Source: Solidesulfovibrio magneticus RS-1 (GTDB lineage Bacteria > Desulfobacterota > Desulfovibrionia > Desulfovibrionales > Desulfovibrionaceae). Taken from it: a DNA stretch of 64,000 bases. Both the position numbers and the translations under genes were made by a program. The stretch spans positions 4,173,501 to 4,237,500 of the forward strand of contig NC_012796.1 in the NCBI RefSeq assembly GCF_000010665.1, given 5' to 3'. Below the pieces are notes generated by a model, which worked only from the letters and a program-made list of their open reading frames with translations, made no database searches and was not told the DNA's origin. Shown piece by piece: positions 25,632 through 36,300 of this stretch (its first letter is position 1; the number at the start of each line of letters is the position of its first letter).

Positions 25632-26783
25632 ATGGACTTCACCACCCTGCTCATCCACGGCGGACAGGACCCCGACGAGCCCTACGGCGACCTGAGCCTG
25701 CCCCTGCATACCGCCTCCACCTTTGCCCAGGCCGATCCCGCCCGCCCCGGCCGCTTCGACTACGCCCGCAGCGGCAACCCGACCCGGCAAGCCGTGGAGA
25801 CGCACATCGCCGCTCTGGAAGGCGGGGAGCGCGGTCTGGCCTTTGCTTCGGGCATGGCCGCCATCACCAGCGTCCTTTTGCTCTTTTCCCCGGGCGACCA
25901 CATCGTGGCCGGCCGCGACCTCTACGGCGGAGCCTACCGGGTGCTGACCACGGTCTTCGCCCGCTGGGGCCTGGAAACGACCTTCGTGGACACCACCGAC
26001 CCGGACGCCCTGGACAAGGCCATCGGCCCCCGCACCAAGGCCGTTTACATCGAAAGCCCCTCCAATCCCCTGCTGACCGTGACCGACCTCGGGGCCGTAG
26101 CCGCCCTGGCCAAGGCCAGGGGGGTACTCGCCATCATCGACAACACCTTCATGACGCCCTTTCTCCAACGCCCGCTCGCCCACGGCTTCGACATCGCCCT
26201 GCACAGCGCGACAAAATTCCTGGGCGGACACAGCGATCTCGTGGCCGGTCTGGCCGTCACGGCCGACGCGGACCTCGGCCGCCGGCTCTACGCCGTGCAA
26301 AACGCCTGCGGCGCGGTGCTTGGCCCCCAGGATTGCTGGCTGCTGGCCCGGGGCATGCGCACCCTGGCCGTGCGTCTGGCCGCCGAACAGCAAACGGCGC
26401 GGCAACTGGCGACGTGGCTGGCGGCGCGGCCCGAAGTGGCGCGCGTCCATTACCCCGGCCTGCCCGACCACCCCGGCCACGCCATCCAGGCGCGCCAGGC
26501 CGACGGCCCCGGCGCGGTGCTCAGCTTCGAACTCGCCCACGCCCAGGCGGCCGCTACCTTCATGCGGGCCATGCGCCTGCCCAAGGTGGCGGTCAGTCTT
26601 GGCGGCGTGGAATCCATCCTGTCCCACCCGGCGGCCATGTCCCATGCCGCCATGCCCCCGGCCGAACGGGCGGCGCGGGGCATCACCGACGCCCTGGTCC
26701 GCCTGTCTGTCGGGCTGGAGTCGGCGGCCGATCTCCAGGAAGATCTGGACCGAGCCCTGCGCGCGGCGGCGGACGCGGCCTGA
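25632..26783 (+). CDS. Cys/Met metabolism PLP enzyme (cystathionine synthase/lyase type), copy 2
   Basis: A 383-residue paralogue of the preceding gene, with FDYARSGNPTR, DNTFMTPFLQRPL, HSATKFLGGHSDLVAG (PLP lysine) and SLGGVESILSHPA. It begins 34 bases after copy 1. Adjacent pairs of this family usually split the two steps of transsulfuration (for example MetI/MetC or MccA/MccB). The pair would link the cysteine operon on the other strand with methionine supply. It has a G+C content typical of the core genome. Confidence 0.9.
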   Translation: MDFTTLLIHGGQDPDEPYGDLSLPLHTASTFAQADPARPGRFDYARSGNPTRQAVETHIAALEGGERGLAFASGMAAITSVLLLFSPGDHIVAGRDLYGGAYRVLTTVFARWGLETTFVDTTDPDALDKAIGPRTKAVYIESPSNPLLTVTDLGAVAALAKARGVLAIIDNTFMTPFLQRPLAHGFDIALHSATKFLGGHSDLVAGLAVTADADLGRRLYAVQNACGAVLGPQDCWLLARGMRTLAVRLAAEQQTARQLATWLAARPEVARVHYPGLPDHPGHAIQARQADGPGAVLSFELAHAQAAATFMRAMRLPKVAVSLGGVESILSHPAAMSHAAMPPAERAARGITDALVRLSVGLESAADLQEDLDRALRAAADAA

Positions 26784-27107
26784 CGCCTGCCCCGTCGCCT
26801 TGACGGGCGACGCCGGCAAGGCTAATCTTGACTTTGACGATCAACTTACTGGAATTCCATGCCGGACAGCCCCGCGCCGGCGCGCCAGCCAGGCGGCCCG
26901 GCCGCGTTCGCCCGCAGGCGGGCTGCGTACGGCGGGGTCCTGGCCGGCCACGGCATTGCAACGGGATGATCGGCGGGCAACGTCCGACCCGGCCACGACG
27001 TGGGTCCGGCCTCGCAAGCCAAGGCCGGCTAGGCGCGCGTTGCGCAAACCTGACCGCCCAGCCCGACGCTTGGGCCACGGCCTGGGCAAATGAGGCCTGA
27101 CGACACG
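26784..27107. other. Intergenic region before the Rrf2 gene
   Basis: A 7-bp hairpin CGTCGCC-TTGACG-GGCGACG (26793-26812) follows the transsulfuration gene but has no T-run. The AT-richer patch at 26821-26860 (CTTGACTTTGACGATCAAC) is the likely promoter of the regulator gene. Nothing else is recognised. Confidence 0.4.
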
Positions 27108-27557
27108 ATGTGGGTGACGCAGAAATGCCAATATGCCTTGCGGGCGCTTTTCGAACTGGCCAAACGCCAGGGCGAGGGCGCGGTGCGCTCGGTGGACATC
27201 GCCGCCAACCAGGCCATTCCCAAGCGGTTTCTGGAAGTCATATTGCATCAGCTGCGCCAGGGCGGCTTCGTGGATTCGCAGCGAGGCAAGGAAGGCGGTT
27301 TTTTTCTCAGCCGCCCCCCGGCCAACATCACCGTGGGCGACATCATCCGCTTCATCGACGGCCCCATGACGCCTGTCGACTGCCAACTGGACCGCCCCCA
27401 CTTCGATTGCGCCCTCAAGGGGTCCTGTGTTTTCCTGGGCTTATGGGATGAAGCGCGAGAGGCCCTGGAGCGTGTCTACGACACCAAGACGCTCCAAGAA
27501 CTGGTCGACAAAGAATCCGCCATGTCTTGCGAACAACCAGCTAATTACATCATATAG
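27108..27557 (+). CDS. Rrf2-family transcription regulator
   Basis: A 149-residue winged-helix protein: KCQYALRALFELAKRQ, the recognition region AIPKRFLEVILHQLRQGGFVDSQRGKEGGFFL and a C-terminal dimer helix. It keeps three Cys in the Rrf2 cluster/effector region (about VDCQLDR...FDCALKGSC), so it could bind an Fe-S cluster or act like CymR, which senses cysteine supply through CysK. Its position at the end of the sulfur block makes it the best candidate for the repeated element at 22171 and 23550. Start ATG 27108 is preferred, but ATG 27090 is possible. Confidence 0.88.
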   Translation: MWVTQKCQYALRALFELAKRQGEGAVRSVDIAANQAIPKRFLEVILHQLRQGGFVDSQRGKEGGFFLSRPPANITVGDIIRFIDGPMTPVDCQLDRPHFDCALKGSCVFLGLWDEAREALERVYDTKTLQELVDKESAMSCEQPANYII

Positions 27558-27921
27558 AGAAGACGATCCAAAAACAGACGAGTCATGAATCCCCAGCGAT
27601 CAACCAAATATTTAATACAATTACAAAAGGACACGTTTTTCATCCTTCTCCAGGGAGGCCTTCATCAGCCAGAGGAAGGATAATTATCACCAATACGCTT
27701 CCGCGCATCTTGTGGCAGCCGATTTAGAAAGTCGCCAGGAACGTTTACACCGCCTCGGGGACACTTTGTACGGTGATACGCCAGACAAAGCCCTCATCTG
27801 CACCTTCAATTGAGCGTGACCGTTTTCGATATCCAAGCGAAGGAATACGCTGTGAAAAAGAGCCTAGGTGAGTTCAAAGCACCTGCCCTTCGTTTTCTCA
27901 GGTTACGTTTGCCTGAAAATT
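27558..27921. other. Intergenic region, no gene seen
   Basis: The stretch separates the sulfur block from the recombinase. It has lower G+C than its neighbours and only short unsupported frames. The recombinase gene runs towards it. Confidence 0.4.
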
Positions 27922-28467
27922 CTAAAGTTGCGCCAGACGACGGAGAAAGGTGGCTCGACTGATGCCTGCGGCCCGGGCCGCTGCGGCTTTGGAATGGCCT
28001 TCAGCCAGGAGGCGTTGGGCAAGCTCGACCTTGGCGTCGTCGACCTTGGGTCTACCAGGCATGTTGCCCTTGGCCCTGGCCACGGCCAAGCCATCACGAG
28101 TTCGCTCGGCAAGAAGGCTGCGTTCAAAGTCAGCCAGTGCGGCAAAAACATGAAAGATCAAGGAACCGGCTGCCGACGTGGTGTCAAGTTGCTCTTCCAG
28201 GGATTTGAAACCCACCTTGAGAGACTTAAGGCGGTCCATGATCTCTAGGAGTTCCCGCATGGAGCGCCCCAAGCGATCAAGACGTACCACACAGAGGGCA
28301 TCCCCCTCTCGCGCAAAGGCCATCATTTCGGCCAAGCCCGGACGGTCGAAGCGCTTTCCACTCATGACATCCTGGTAGACACGCTCAGCTCCAGCTTGTT
28401 TTAAACGTATAATCTGGGAGCTAAGGTCTTGCTTGTCAGTGCTAACTCTTGCGTATCCAATTATCAT
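27922..28467 (-). CDS. Serine recombinase (resolvase/invertase)
   Basis: A 181-residue protein of the Pin/Tn3 resolvase group. The N-terminal catalytic domain has the nucleophile in GYARVSTDKQD (Ser near residue 9) and the arginines of VVRLDRLGRS; LADFERSLLAERTRDGL leads to the E-helix. The C-terminus has a helix-turn-helix (HSKAAAARAAGISRATFLRRL). No transposase is next to it, so it is a stand-alone resolvase or the remnant of a transposon that may have delivered the neighbouring chromate genes. Confidence 0.9.
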   Translation of the reverse strand: MIIGYARVSTDKQDLSSQIIRLKQAGAERVYQDVMSGKRFDRPGLAEMMAFAREGDALCVVRLDRLGRSMRELLEIMDRLKSLKVGFKSLEEQLDTTSAAGSLIFHVFAALADFERSLLAERTRDGLAVARAKGNMPGRPKVDDAKVELAQRLLAEGHSKAAAARAAGISRATFLRRLAQL

Positions 28468-28827
28468 TTACCTTTCTCTATAGTTTTGCATGAATTTGAT
28501 CTTTTCAAACTACCCATCAGATATTTCAATTGGCAGTGAAGTATTAATGCTTCTTGTTGCAGAGCGTATATATCTATTCACTTCTTCACCTCAATAGCGA
28601 GGGTCCGGGCGTGAAGTTCTGACGACATCGCCTCAAAAACGGTCGTTTTTGCGCCGACATCGAAGCGACCCACACACGATGGCTTTTGGATGTGTCAAAA
28701 ACGTATCAAAACTGTAGCTATGCTTCAAAAATCAGTCAACCCTTTTTGAGACATTCCGGGTCACTTAAAGGACAATGGCCACAAATCAGGGCTTGACATT
28801 GGATATATATGTATCAAATATGTTCTC
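28468..28827. other. Region between recombinase and chrB
   Basis: This non-coding stretch contains a 16-bp palindrome AAAAACGGTCGTTTTT-type (AAAAACG-GT-CGTTTTT shape, about 28636-28651), a CAAAAACGTATCAAAACTG patch, and the chrB promoter/operator. It is a plausible place for a resolvase res site, but no set of three subsites could be defined by eye. Confidence 0.4.
28793..28817 (+). promoter_or_regulatory. chrB promoter/operator region
   Basis: TTGACA (28793-28798) is a good -35 box, and the TTGACAT...ATGTATCAA arms form an imperfect inverted repeat ending 10 bases before the chrB ATG. The related perfect repeat at 15258-15280 before the decayed chrB copy supports a regulatory role. No standard -10 box is obvious at 17 bases. 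Confidence 0.45.
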
Positions 28828-29784
28828 ATGAAGAACAACAAATGGCTTGTCCTTTCCTTCTCCCTCCCGGCAAAAAGCCAGGCCATCCGCGTCAAGGTCT
28901 GGCGACGGCTTCAGGCCATCGGCGCTATCCAGGCCAAGAACTCCCTCTATGTCCTGCCTGCCAGCGTGGCCCATACGGAACACTTCACCTGGCTGGCCAA
29001 AGAGGTCGAGGAGGCGGAAGGCGAAGCGCTCTTTTTCGAAACCGAAGCCATCCGCTATCTGGACGATCAGGCCATCATGGACGCCTTCGCCCGGGAGCGC
29101 GACGCCGAGTACGCCGGCCTGGACGAGGAACTGCACGCAGCCCTGGCCCTGGCCAGAGGCAAAGACCTCGCATCGCTTGACCGAGAGCTGCTTTCGACGC
29201 GCCGCAAATGCGGCAGACGGTTGGAAGCCATCCGTTCCCGCGACTTTTTCCCCAGCGGCAAAGGGACCAGGACCGCCGCTCTGCTCCACGAGCTCTCCGC
29301 GCTCCTGGATGGCCGCGACACTGACACCGCGCCCGCCATCACCACCCTTCGCCGGGAAGACTATGTCGGCAAGACCTGGATCACCAGGCAGCGGCCTTAC
29401 GTGGATCGGCTGGCGACGATCTGGGCGGTCAAACGCTTTATCGACCCGGATGCCCGCCTCGTCTTCGTGGCCCACGACGCCAAAGTGGACAAAAACCAGG
29501 ACGCGGTCTGGTTCGACATGCCCGAGACCGAGTTCACCCATCGTGGCGGGCGTATCACCTTTGAAGTCGTGATCGCCTCATTCGAGCTTGCTCAAGAAGT
29601 TCCCGCCGGCCTTGTCGCCACGCTTCGAGCCATCGACCTTGAGGAAATGGACACGGCCCCGGCCGAGGCCGCCGGCCTCAAACGCCTCCTGGACGGCTTG
29701 CTTGCGACGCTGCGGGACGACGAGCAGCTCGTCGCGGCCGCGCTGCCGCTTTTTGATGCCCTGTCGGCAACCTACAAACCATAA
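28828..29784 (+). CDS. chrB: ChrB chromate-resistance regulator/protein
   Basis: A 318-residue protein. The N-terminal ChrB domain (LPAKSQAIRVKVWRRLQAIG, LYVLP) and the C-terminal ChrB domain (DYVGKTWITRQRPYVDRLATIW, FIDPDARLVFV) are both complete. ChrB proteins control, and are needed for, chromate resistance together with the ChrA pump, here encoded at 36787. It opens a run of eight plus-strand genes with short gaps. A truncated copy of its first 57 bases and operator lies at 15291. Confidence 0.92.
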   Translation: MKNNKWLVLSFSLPAKSQAIRVKVWRRLQAIGAIQAKNSLYVLPASVAHTEHFTWLAKEVEEAEGEALFFETEAIRYLDDQAIMDAFARERDAEYAGLDEELHAALALARGKDLASLDRELLSTRRKCGRRLEAIRSRDFFPSGKGTRTAALLHELSALLDGRDTDTAPAITTLRREDYVGKTWITRQRPYVDRLATIWAVKRFIDPDARLVFVAHDAKVDKNQDAVWFDMPETEFTHRGGRITFEVVIASFELAQEVPAGLVATLRAIDLEEMDTAPAEAAGLKRLLDGLLATLRDDEQLVAAALPLFDALSATYKP

Positions 29785-29799
29785 CAAGGAGATACCGCC

Positions 29800-30351
29800 G
29801 TGAAAGAAACCGCCATTCAAGTCGCGCAGCTCATGGCCGCTTCCGCCCGGACCGCACCGAAGGCCGGGGGGAAGGACTTCCTGGAAATAGCCGTCATCAC
29901 CCTGGACGACGACCTCAAAAAAATTGCCGCCGCCATGCGGGACTACGCTCCCAAAAGCACCAACGAAGCGTTCTGGTTGCGGGACGCGTCCAACATCGAG
30001 AACTGTCAGGCCCTGGTCCTTGTCGGACTGGGGAAGTCCCTGGGAGCCGGCTATGACTGCGGAGCCTGCGGCATTGCCACCTGCGCGGAATTCCTCAAGC
30101 ACCGGCAGACGACGGAAAAAGACATGGGCTACAGCGGCCCCCATTGCGTCATGCGCATGATGGATATCGGCGCGGCCCTGGTCTCCGCCGCCAAGACCGC
30201 AAGCCTGCTCAATCTGGACAATCGCGTCCAGCAGCGGGTGGGCGCGGCCGCCCGTGCCCTGGGCTACATCAAGGCCGAGGTGGCCATGGGCATCCCCGTG
30301 GGCTTTTACGGCAAATCCATCTTCTTCGACCGGGCCGCCCCCAAACACTAG
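29800..30351 (+). CDS. DUF2148 ferredoxin-like protein
   Basis: A 183-residue protein. YDCGACGIATCAEF near residue 85 and later SGPHCVMRMMDIG contain four Cys in the pattern of DUF2148 proteins, which are predicted to carry a 4Fe-4S cluster. No membrane span or signal peptide is present. It begins 15 bases after chrB and may supply electrons for chromate detoxification or sense redox state. That role is inference from position. Confidence 0.85.
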   Translation: MKETAIQVAQLMAASARTAPKAGGKDFLEIAVITLDDDLKKIAAAMRDYAPKSTNEAFWLRDASNIENCQALVLVGLGKSLGAGYDCGACGIATCAEFLKHRQTTEKDMGYSGPHCVMRMMDIGAALVSAAKTASLLNLDNRVQQRVGAAARALGYIKAEVAMGIPVGFYGKSIFFDRAAPKH

Positions 30352-30404
30352 ACCCAGGACCGGGGGAGGCTCGTCGGGCTTCCCCCATCCCGCTGAGGAT
30401 ACGC

Positions 30405-31592
30405 ATGTCCGCATTCAACAATCTGTGCACGGTGGGCTTTCTGGCCCGTTTTTCCTACGCTTTGGCCCGCAATCCAGTTCTGCCGCTCTTTGCCCTGTTT
30501 CTGGGCGCGGGGCCGGAGGCCATCGGCCTTGCCGTCGGCATTTCCACGGTGACGGGCATTTTTTTCAAGCTCCCGGCGGGCGCATTGTCCGACGTGGTCG
30601 GACGACGTCGGACCATGTTGGCCGGCCTGGTGGTCTTCGGCGTGATGCCGTTTTTCTACCTGCTTATTGAATCCTACTCGGCCCTGGTCGTTGTGCGTTT
30701 CCTGCATGGCTTGGCCACGGCCATCTATGGCCCGGTGGCCATGGCCGTGGTCGCCGACGTGGCCGGCTCGCGCAAAGGCGAAATGCTCTCCTGGTTTTCT
30801 TCCGTGGGCATCATCGGCACGTTGCTTGGCGCGCCCATCGGCGGCTTCATTCTGGACGCCGGGACCAACGGTAGCCCGGTGTTGTGGCAGTTCAGGCTCG
30901 TTTTCGCCCTGAGCGCCCTGGCCGGCGTCGCGGCCATGGTCCTTGGCTTCAAGACGCTCGGCATTGAGGAAAAGGTGGAACACGGTCTGGGCTTTGGAGA
31001 GCGCTTGGCGAATTTCCGCGAAGGCATCCGCGAGGTGCTCTCGGACAAGCGCATCGTCACGACCTCTTCCATGGAGGGCGTGCAGAACATGACCATGGGA
31101 GCCCTGGAAGCCTTCCTGCCCGTCTATGCGGTCAAAGTGGCCGGCCTCAGCGAATTCCAGGCCGGCCTTTTGTGGGGGGCGCAGATCATCGTGACCATGT
31201 TTTCCAAGCCGCTCATGGGCCGCGTCTCGGACGCGCAGGGGCGCAGGCCGCTTATCGTGGCCGGGTTGGCGCTGTGCGCGGTCTCGTTCGCGGCGGTGCC
31301 GTTCATGGGCGGGTTCTGGTCGCTTCTGGCCGCAAGCCTGGTCTTCGGCCTGGGCGAAGCGCTCGTCACGTCTTCTTCCGCCGCCCTGGTCGCGGATATG
31401 TGCCGGCAGCGCCATTTCGGCTCGGCCATGGGGGCGTTCGGCACCATCTTTGACGTCGGACACGCGTCCGGCCCCATCCTGGCTGGACTTTTGGTCGGCT
31501 GGCTGGGATATCAAATAAGCTTCCCCCTCATGTCCATTGTACTCGTCGCCGCGATCCCCCTGTTCTTGAAAAATGTTCCACAGGAGGACTGA
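30405..31592 (+). CDS. MFS transporter, copy 1
   Basis: A 395-residue inner-membrane protein with about 12 hydrophobic spans. GALSDVVGRRRT is the family A-loop signature between helices 2 and 3. ATG 30405 is chosen because GAGGA lies seven bases upstream; the open frame continues further left inside the DUF2148 gene. It resembles the second carrier at 32147 (both begin around ARNPVLPLFALFLGAG or AKNPVLPLFAAHLGAG). Substrate unknown; export is inferred from the chromate setting. Confidence 0.88.
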   Translation: MSAFNNLCTVGFLARFSYALARNPVLPLFALFLGAGPEAIGLAVGISTVTGIFFKLPAGALSDVVGRRRTMLAGLVVFGVMPFFYLLIESYSALVVVRFLHGLATAIYGPVAMAVVADVAGSRKGEMLSWFSSVGIIGTLLGAPIGGFILDAGTNGSPVLWQFRLVFALSALAGVAAMVLGFKTLGIEEKVEHGLGFGERLANFREGIREVLSDKRIVTTSSMEGVQNMTMGALEAFLPVYAVKVAGLSEFQAGLLWGAQIIVTMFSKPLMGRVSDAQGRRPLIVAGLALCAVSFAAVPFMGGFWSLLAASLVFGLGEALVTSSSAALVADMCRQRHFGSAMGAFGTIFDVGHASGPILAGLLVGWLGYQISFPLMSIVLVAAIPLFLKNVPQED

Positions 31593-31593
31593 T

Positions 31594-32166
31594 ATGCATC
31601 CCGCAATCGACACGTCAGATATTGAGTTGCTGCGCGCCCAGGGCATGTCTGAGGAGGATGTTGCACACAGTGTGGCTGTGGCGGAACTGGCCTTGGAAAT
31701 CACCGGGCGGTTGCCTGTTCCGTTGGACATGGAGTTGGTGTCGCGTGGAGCGCTCTTCCACGACCTGGGCAAGGTGAAGACCCACGCCATGGAACATGGA
31801 CGCATTGGCGCGGAACTGGGCGAAAAGCTCGGGCTTCCGCCTGAAGTGCGCGCCGTCATGGAGAAACACATCTGGGGAGGGCTGACCGCGCCAGAGGCGC
31901 GCGAATTCGGCCTGCCCGAAAAGGACTACACCCTCCACAAGCTGGAAGAACGCGTCATTATCTATGCGGACAGGCTGGTGGACATCTTAACCGAAGGCAA
32001 AGTCCCTCTGAAGGACCCGCGCGACGCCGAGGAGCGTTTCGAGGAGATCCTCAAGGCCTACCCCAAGTACGGCAAGAACGACATCACCATGGCTCGTTAT
32101 TTCGGCTACCACCGGGAGATACAGGGCCTGATCACGGCGGCGGGGGATGCGTCCCTCACCGTTTAG
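31594..32166 (+). CDS. HD-domain phosphohydrolase
   Basis: A 190-residue cytoplasmic protein with an HD metal-binding site: His in DVAHSVAV, His-Asp in ALFHDLGK, a later EKHIWGG, and Asp in YADRLVDIL. It is similar in size and layout to the small HDIG proteins of TIGR00295 type. It starts right after AGGAGG, one base after the first carrier's stop codon, and its end overlaps the next carrier by 20 bases, so all three are co-translated. It may hydrolyse a nucleotide or phospho-substrate; its link with chromate is unknown. Confidence 0.85.
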   Translation: MHPAIDTSDIELLRAQGMSEEDVAHSVAVAELALEITGRLPVPLDMELVSRGALFHDLGKVKTHAMEHGRIGAELGEKLGLPPEVRAVMEKHIWGGLTAPEAREFGLPEKDYTLHKLEERVIIYADRLVDILTEGKVPLKDPRDAEERFEEILKAYPKYGKNDITMARYFGYHREIQGLITAAGDASLTV

Positions 32167-33304
32167 ACTGCTGTGCGGGGCGGGATTTCTGGCCATCCTG
32201 TCCACCACCATGGCCAAGAACCCGGTACTGCCGCTGTTTGCGGCGCACCTGGGGGCCGGGCTGGAGGGCGTAGGGCTTGTGTCCGCGCTCTCACCCCTGG
32301 CCGGGGTGTTGGTGGGGATTCCCGGCGGCCTGTGCTCGGATCGTTTCGGCAGGCGGGGCATGCTGTTGGTCTCCTCGCTGATATTCGCCAGCGCGCCATT
32401 CGCGTACCTGCTGGTGTCTGGGGTGTGGGGGTTGGCCCTGGCGCGGTTTTACCATGGGCTGGCCACGGGAATCTTCATGCCGGTTGCCCAGGCGGCTGTG
32501 GCCGACGCCTTTAACGCCGCGCGCGGCGAAAAACTGGGGTCGTTTTCCTCCGCCACGCTGGCCGGCCGCTTCCTGGCCCCGATGCTTGGTGGCGCGGCGC
32601 TGAGCCTGGGATTTCCCGGCGTGTACATACTGTGTGGCCTGGCCGGGATGGGGGCCATGCTGCTGACCTGGAAGCTGCCGACGTTCGAGGGCCGTGACGA
32701 GGGGCCGCGAAAGTGCCGCTCCTCGTTACAGGACAGCCTGCGTGATCTGCTGGCCAGTCAGGGGATTCTGGCCGGGTGCCTGCTGGAGGCCGGGATACTG
32801 TTCGCCTACGGCAGCTTTGAGGCTTTTTTGCCCATAGTCTCGCAGGAGCGAGGCTATCCCGCCTGGCTGACGGGCGCGCTTTTCTCGGCCCAGGTGGTCA
32901 CCGTGGCGCTGACCAGACCCTTCTTCGGGCGTTTTTCCGACCGGCATGGGCGCATGGGGCAGATGCTTTGCGGCGCGGCTCTGACCGCAGCGGCCTGCGC
33001 GGCCATCCCCTTCGCACCAGGGGTTGTGTCGCTGTTCGTGCTGTCCATGTTGCTGGGGCTCGCTTTGTCCGTGGCCACCTCCGCCACCACCGCCTATGTG
33101 GCGGACTTGAGCAGCCGGGAGAACCGGGGTGGCGCAATGGGACTCCTGGGGGCCATCATGGATGTGGGGCACAGCGCCGGCCCCCTGACGGCGGGCCTGG
33201 CCGCCGCAATTTTCGGAAGCACCGGAGCCTTCGCCGTTGGCGCGGCTGTGCTGCTGGCCGTAACGGCCTGGGTGTGGACCGTGCCTGGACCCGCAAAAAA
33301 CTAA
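32147..33304 (+). CDS. MFS transporter, copy 2
   Basis: A 385-residue inner-membrane carrier with about 12 spans and the A-loop GLCSDRFGRRGM. It is a paralogue of the carrier at 30405. Its start lies inside the HD gene. Two related MFS carriers beside ChrA is unusual and suggests export of a reduced or complexed product, or a two-subunit carrier. Confidence 0.87.
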   Translation: MRPSPFRLLCGAGFLAILSTTMAKNPVLPLFAAHLGAGLEGVGLVSALSPLAGVLVGIPGGLCSDRFGRRGMLLVSSLIFASAPFAYLLVSGVWGLALARFYHGLATGIFMPVAQAAVADAFNAARGEKLGSFSSATLAGRFLAPMLGGAALSLGFPGVYILCGLAGMGAMLLTWKLPTFEGRDEGPRKCRSSLQDSLRDLLASQGILAGCLLEAGILFAYGSFEAFLPIVSQERGYPAWLTGALFSAQVVTVALTRPFFGRFSDRHGRMGQMLCGAALTAAACAAIPFAPGVVSLFVLSMLLGLALSVATSATTAYVADLSSRENRGGAMGLLGAIMDVGHSAGPLTAGLAAAIFGSTGAFAVGAAVLLAVTAWVWTVPGPAKN

Positions 33305-33322
33305 CCTGACCGGGGGAACACC

Positions 33323-36300
33323 ATGAGCTTGTTCGGTTTTCTGAAAAAAAAGAATGCCTGCCAGCTTCTCGCCGACCCGGACGACAGAACGGCCGTCAAA
33401 TACCGCCACTTCAAGGCGTTGCTCGAACAAAACGATGCCGTCCTCGATGCCCTGGCGGCTCTGGAACAGACGTACTACGGCGGCGAGGTTTTCACTTCCG
33501 GGGCCGCTCGCCAGACCGTGCAGACCATTGGAGAAGCCACCGCCTGCATGGTGCGCTCCCTTGGCAGCCTGGCTCCCAATCGCCATGCCGGACTGGACGC
33601 AGCACAGCAGCGGATTCTTGCCCAGGCCCTTGCCGCCTTGGATTCCCCAGTGGAAATGGAGGGTGCGCCCCTCGTTCAAGGCCTTGAAACTGTCGCGCCG
33701 GAAAACGCGCGGCAGGTGGGAGGCAAGGCCGGGAACCTGGCCAGGGTCCACAACGCGCTCAAGTTGCCGACCCCAGACGGGTTTGTCGTCACCACGGCGG
33801 GTTTCCGTGCGTTCATGAGGCACGCCGGGCTTGACGAATATGCCAGGAAGGAACTCGAAACGATTTCCCCGCTGGATTTGCCGGAACTGGAGAACAGCTG
33901 CAAACGCATCCGGCAGGCCATCCTAGAAGCCGACCTGCCTGGCGTGCTTCTGACCGCTCTCGACGGGGCTCTGGAGACGTTGCAGCACAAGACGGCAATC
34001 CCAACGCTGCTTGCCGTCCGGTCAAGCGCGGTGGGCGAGGACGGCGCGGCGAGTTTCGCGGGTCAGTACGAGTCCGTGCTCAATGTGCCCTTCGAGCATG
34101 TCGGACAGGCCCTCAAGGAGGTCTTCGCCAGCAAGTACACTCCACGCGCGGTGCTTTACCGGCTCCGCTGGGGATTGGACGATGACGACGCGCCCATGGC
34201 TGCGCTGGTGCTGACCATGGTCGACAGCCGTGTGAGCGGCGTACTCTACACCATCGACCCCGGCGCGGACGGCGGACCGGCCATGCGCCTGGATGCGGTA
34301 CTTGGTCTGGGCGACAAGCTTGTGTCCGGGGAGTCCAGGGCGGTGACGACTCGCCTCGCCCGCTCGCCTCATGGAGTCATTGCATCGTCTGATACGCCGC
34401 TATTTTCCGATGAGGTGGCGCTGGAACTGGGCAGGATGGGGATGCTTCTTGAGGAGTATTTCCAATCCCCGCAGGACGTCGAATGGTGCCTGGACGGGCA
34501 AGGCCGTCTCGTCATCGTGCAATCCAGGCCGCTGGACGCCCCGGAGGAGACGCCGGCGCAGGCGGCCACTCCGGAAAACGTCGAACTCTCAGGATTCCCC
34601 ACGCTGCTCTCGGGAGGGGTCCGCGCCAGCGCGGGAGCAGCCAGCGGCCCCGTGCTCCATGTGGAAGGGGCCATCCCCGAGACCATTCCCGAGGGCGCGA
34701 TCCTCGTGGCCATCAACGCCGCGCCCGAACTGGCCGCACTGCTGGACAGGGCCGGGGGGATCGTGACCGCCATGGGCGGAGCGGCGAGCCACCTTGCCTC
34801 TGTTGCGCGCGAGATGGGCATTCCCGCGATCTTCGCGGCTCCTGGCTGCAACGAATTGTTGCAGGAGGGCCAGGAGGTCACTCTGGATGCGTCCAACCTC
34901 CGGGTGCTTCAGGGGCGCGCGGATGCGCTGCTCACCATTTCCGGCAGGCCCCGTTCCCGCATGGTGGACAGCCCCATGCACCTGCGTCTGCGGGCCGCCC
35001 TGGACGTCATCTCTCCGCTCACCCTCACCGATCCGGACGCGGACACGTTTGCGCCCGCAGGCTGCAAAACGCTCCACGACATCGTCCGCTACACGCACGA
35101 AAAGGCCATGCGCGAGATGTTCGGTCTGTGCGAGAATGCCGAGGGCGCGGCCAACGTCGCCCGCCTCAAGGCCCAGATACCGCTGACGCTCTACTGCGTC
35201 GATCTGGGAGGCGGCCTGCGCGAGTTCCTGACCACCTGCGACGACATCAAACCCGAGGACCTGCGCAGCGCCCCCATGTGCGCCATCTGGCGAGGGTTCA
35301 CCCATCCCGGCATCACCTGGTCGGGAGCCGTCGCCATTGACGCCCGAAGCTTCATGAGCCTCATGGCTTCTTCCGTGACCACGGAAGGCGGAGGCACTCC
35401 CGGAGGGGATTCCTACGCCCTGCTCGGTTCCGATTACATGAATCTCTCGGCCCGCTTCGGCTACCATTTCGCCAACATCGACTCGTTTTGCGGGGACGCG
35501 GACGCAAAAAATCACATCAAAGTCCGTTTTGCCGGGGGCGCGGGGACATTCTCCGGCAAATGCCTGCGGGTGACGTTTCTGGCCAAGGTTCTCGCCCGAC
35601 TGGGGTTCACGGTGGATACGGCCGGCGACGTGCTGGACGCCTCCCTCAAGGGAGCGCCACGCCGGCAGACCGAGGAAACCCTTGATCAACTCGGTCGTTT
35701 GATGGCGGTGAGCCGTCTCCTGGACATGGCCATCACCGGGCAGTCCGAAATAGACGCCATGGCGGCGGCTTTCTTTCGGGGGGATTATGACCTGCTCGGC
35801 CAACGCCAGGAGAACCCGCTTCCGGAATTCCATCTTGCCGTAGGCGACTGGGAATGCGTGGCTGACGAAACAGGGACTAGGGTCGCCCGGCAGGACGGGA
35901 CGCGCTGGGCTCCTAGTCTATCCATGAGTTTCGCTCATTTCATGGGCAGGCTCTCTGGGCAAAAATATCAGCGTTTTCTCGATACCGTTGAGGCATACTT
36001 CTATTTCCCCCTCGCCGTGGCCAAAGGTTCGGACATGGAAGACGGACGGGCAAGCCTCAAGGTGAAGCCTACGGCCGGGGCCATCGATCAGGCCGGGGGA
36101 CTGGCCTTCGCCATCCGCACAGCCGGCACATATCTCGTCCTTCGCATCAACGCCTTGGAAAACAACCTGATGCTCTTCGCGTTCAAGGACGGCCGGCGCA
36201 GCGAACTGGCAAGCGTCCACCTGCCCATTGAAACCGGCCAATGGCGTGAATTGGCGGTAGAGGTGCAGGGAAACGCCGTCACCGGATTTGTTGATGGCAA

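Noticed and set aside
28468..28827. Transposon terminal repeats or a resolvase res site
   Set aside because: Only single palindromes were found; no three-subsite arrangement or Tn3-type end (GGGG start) could be identified.
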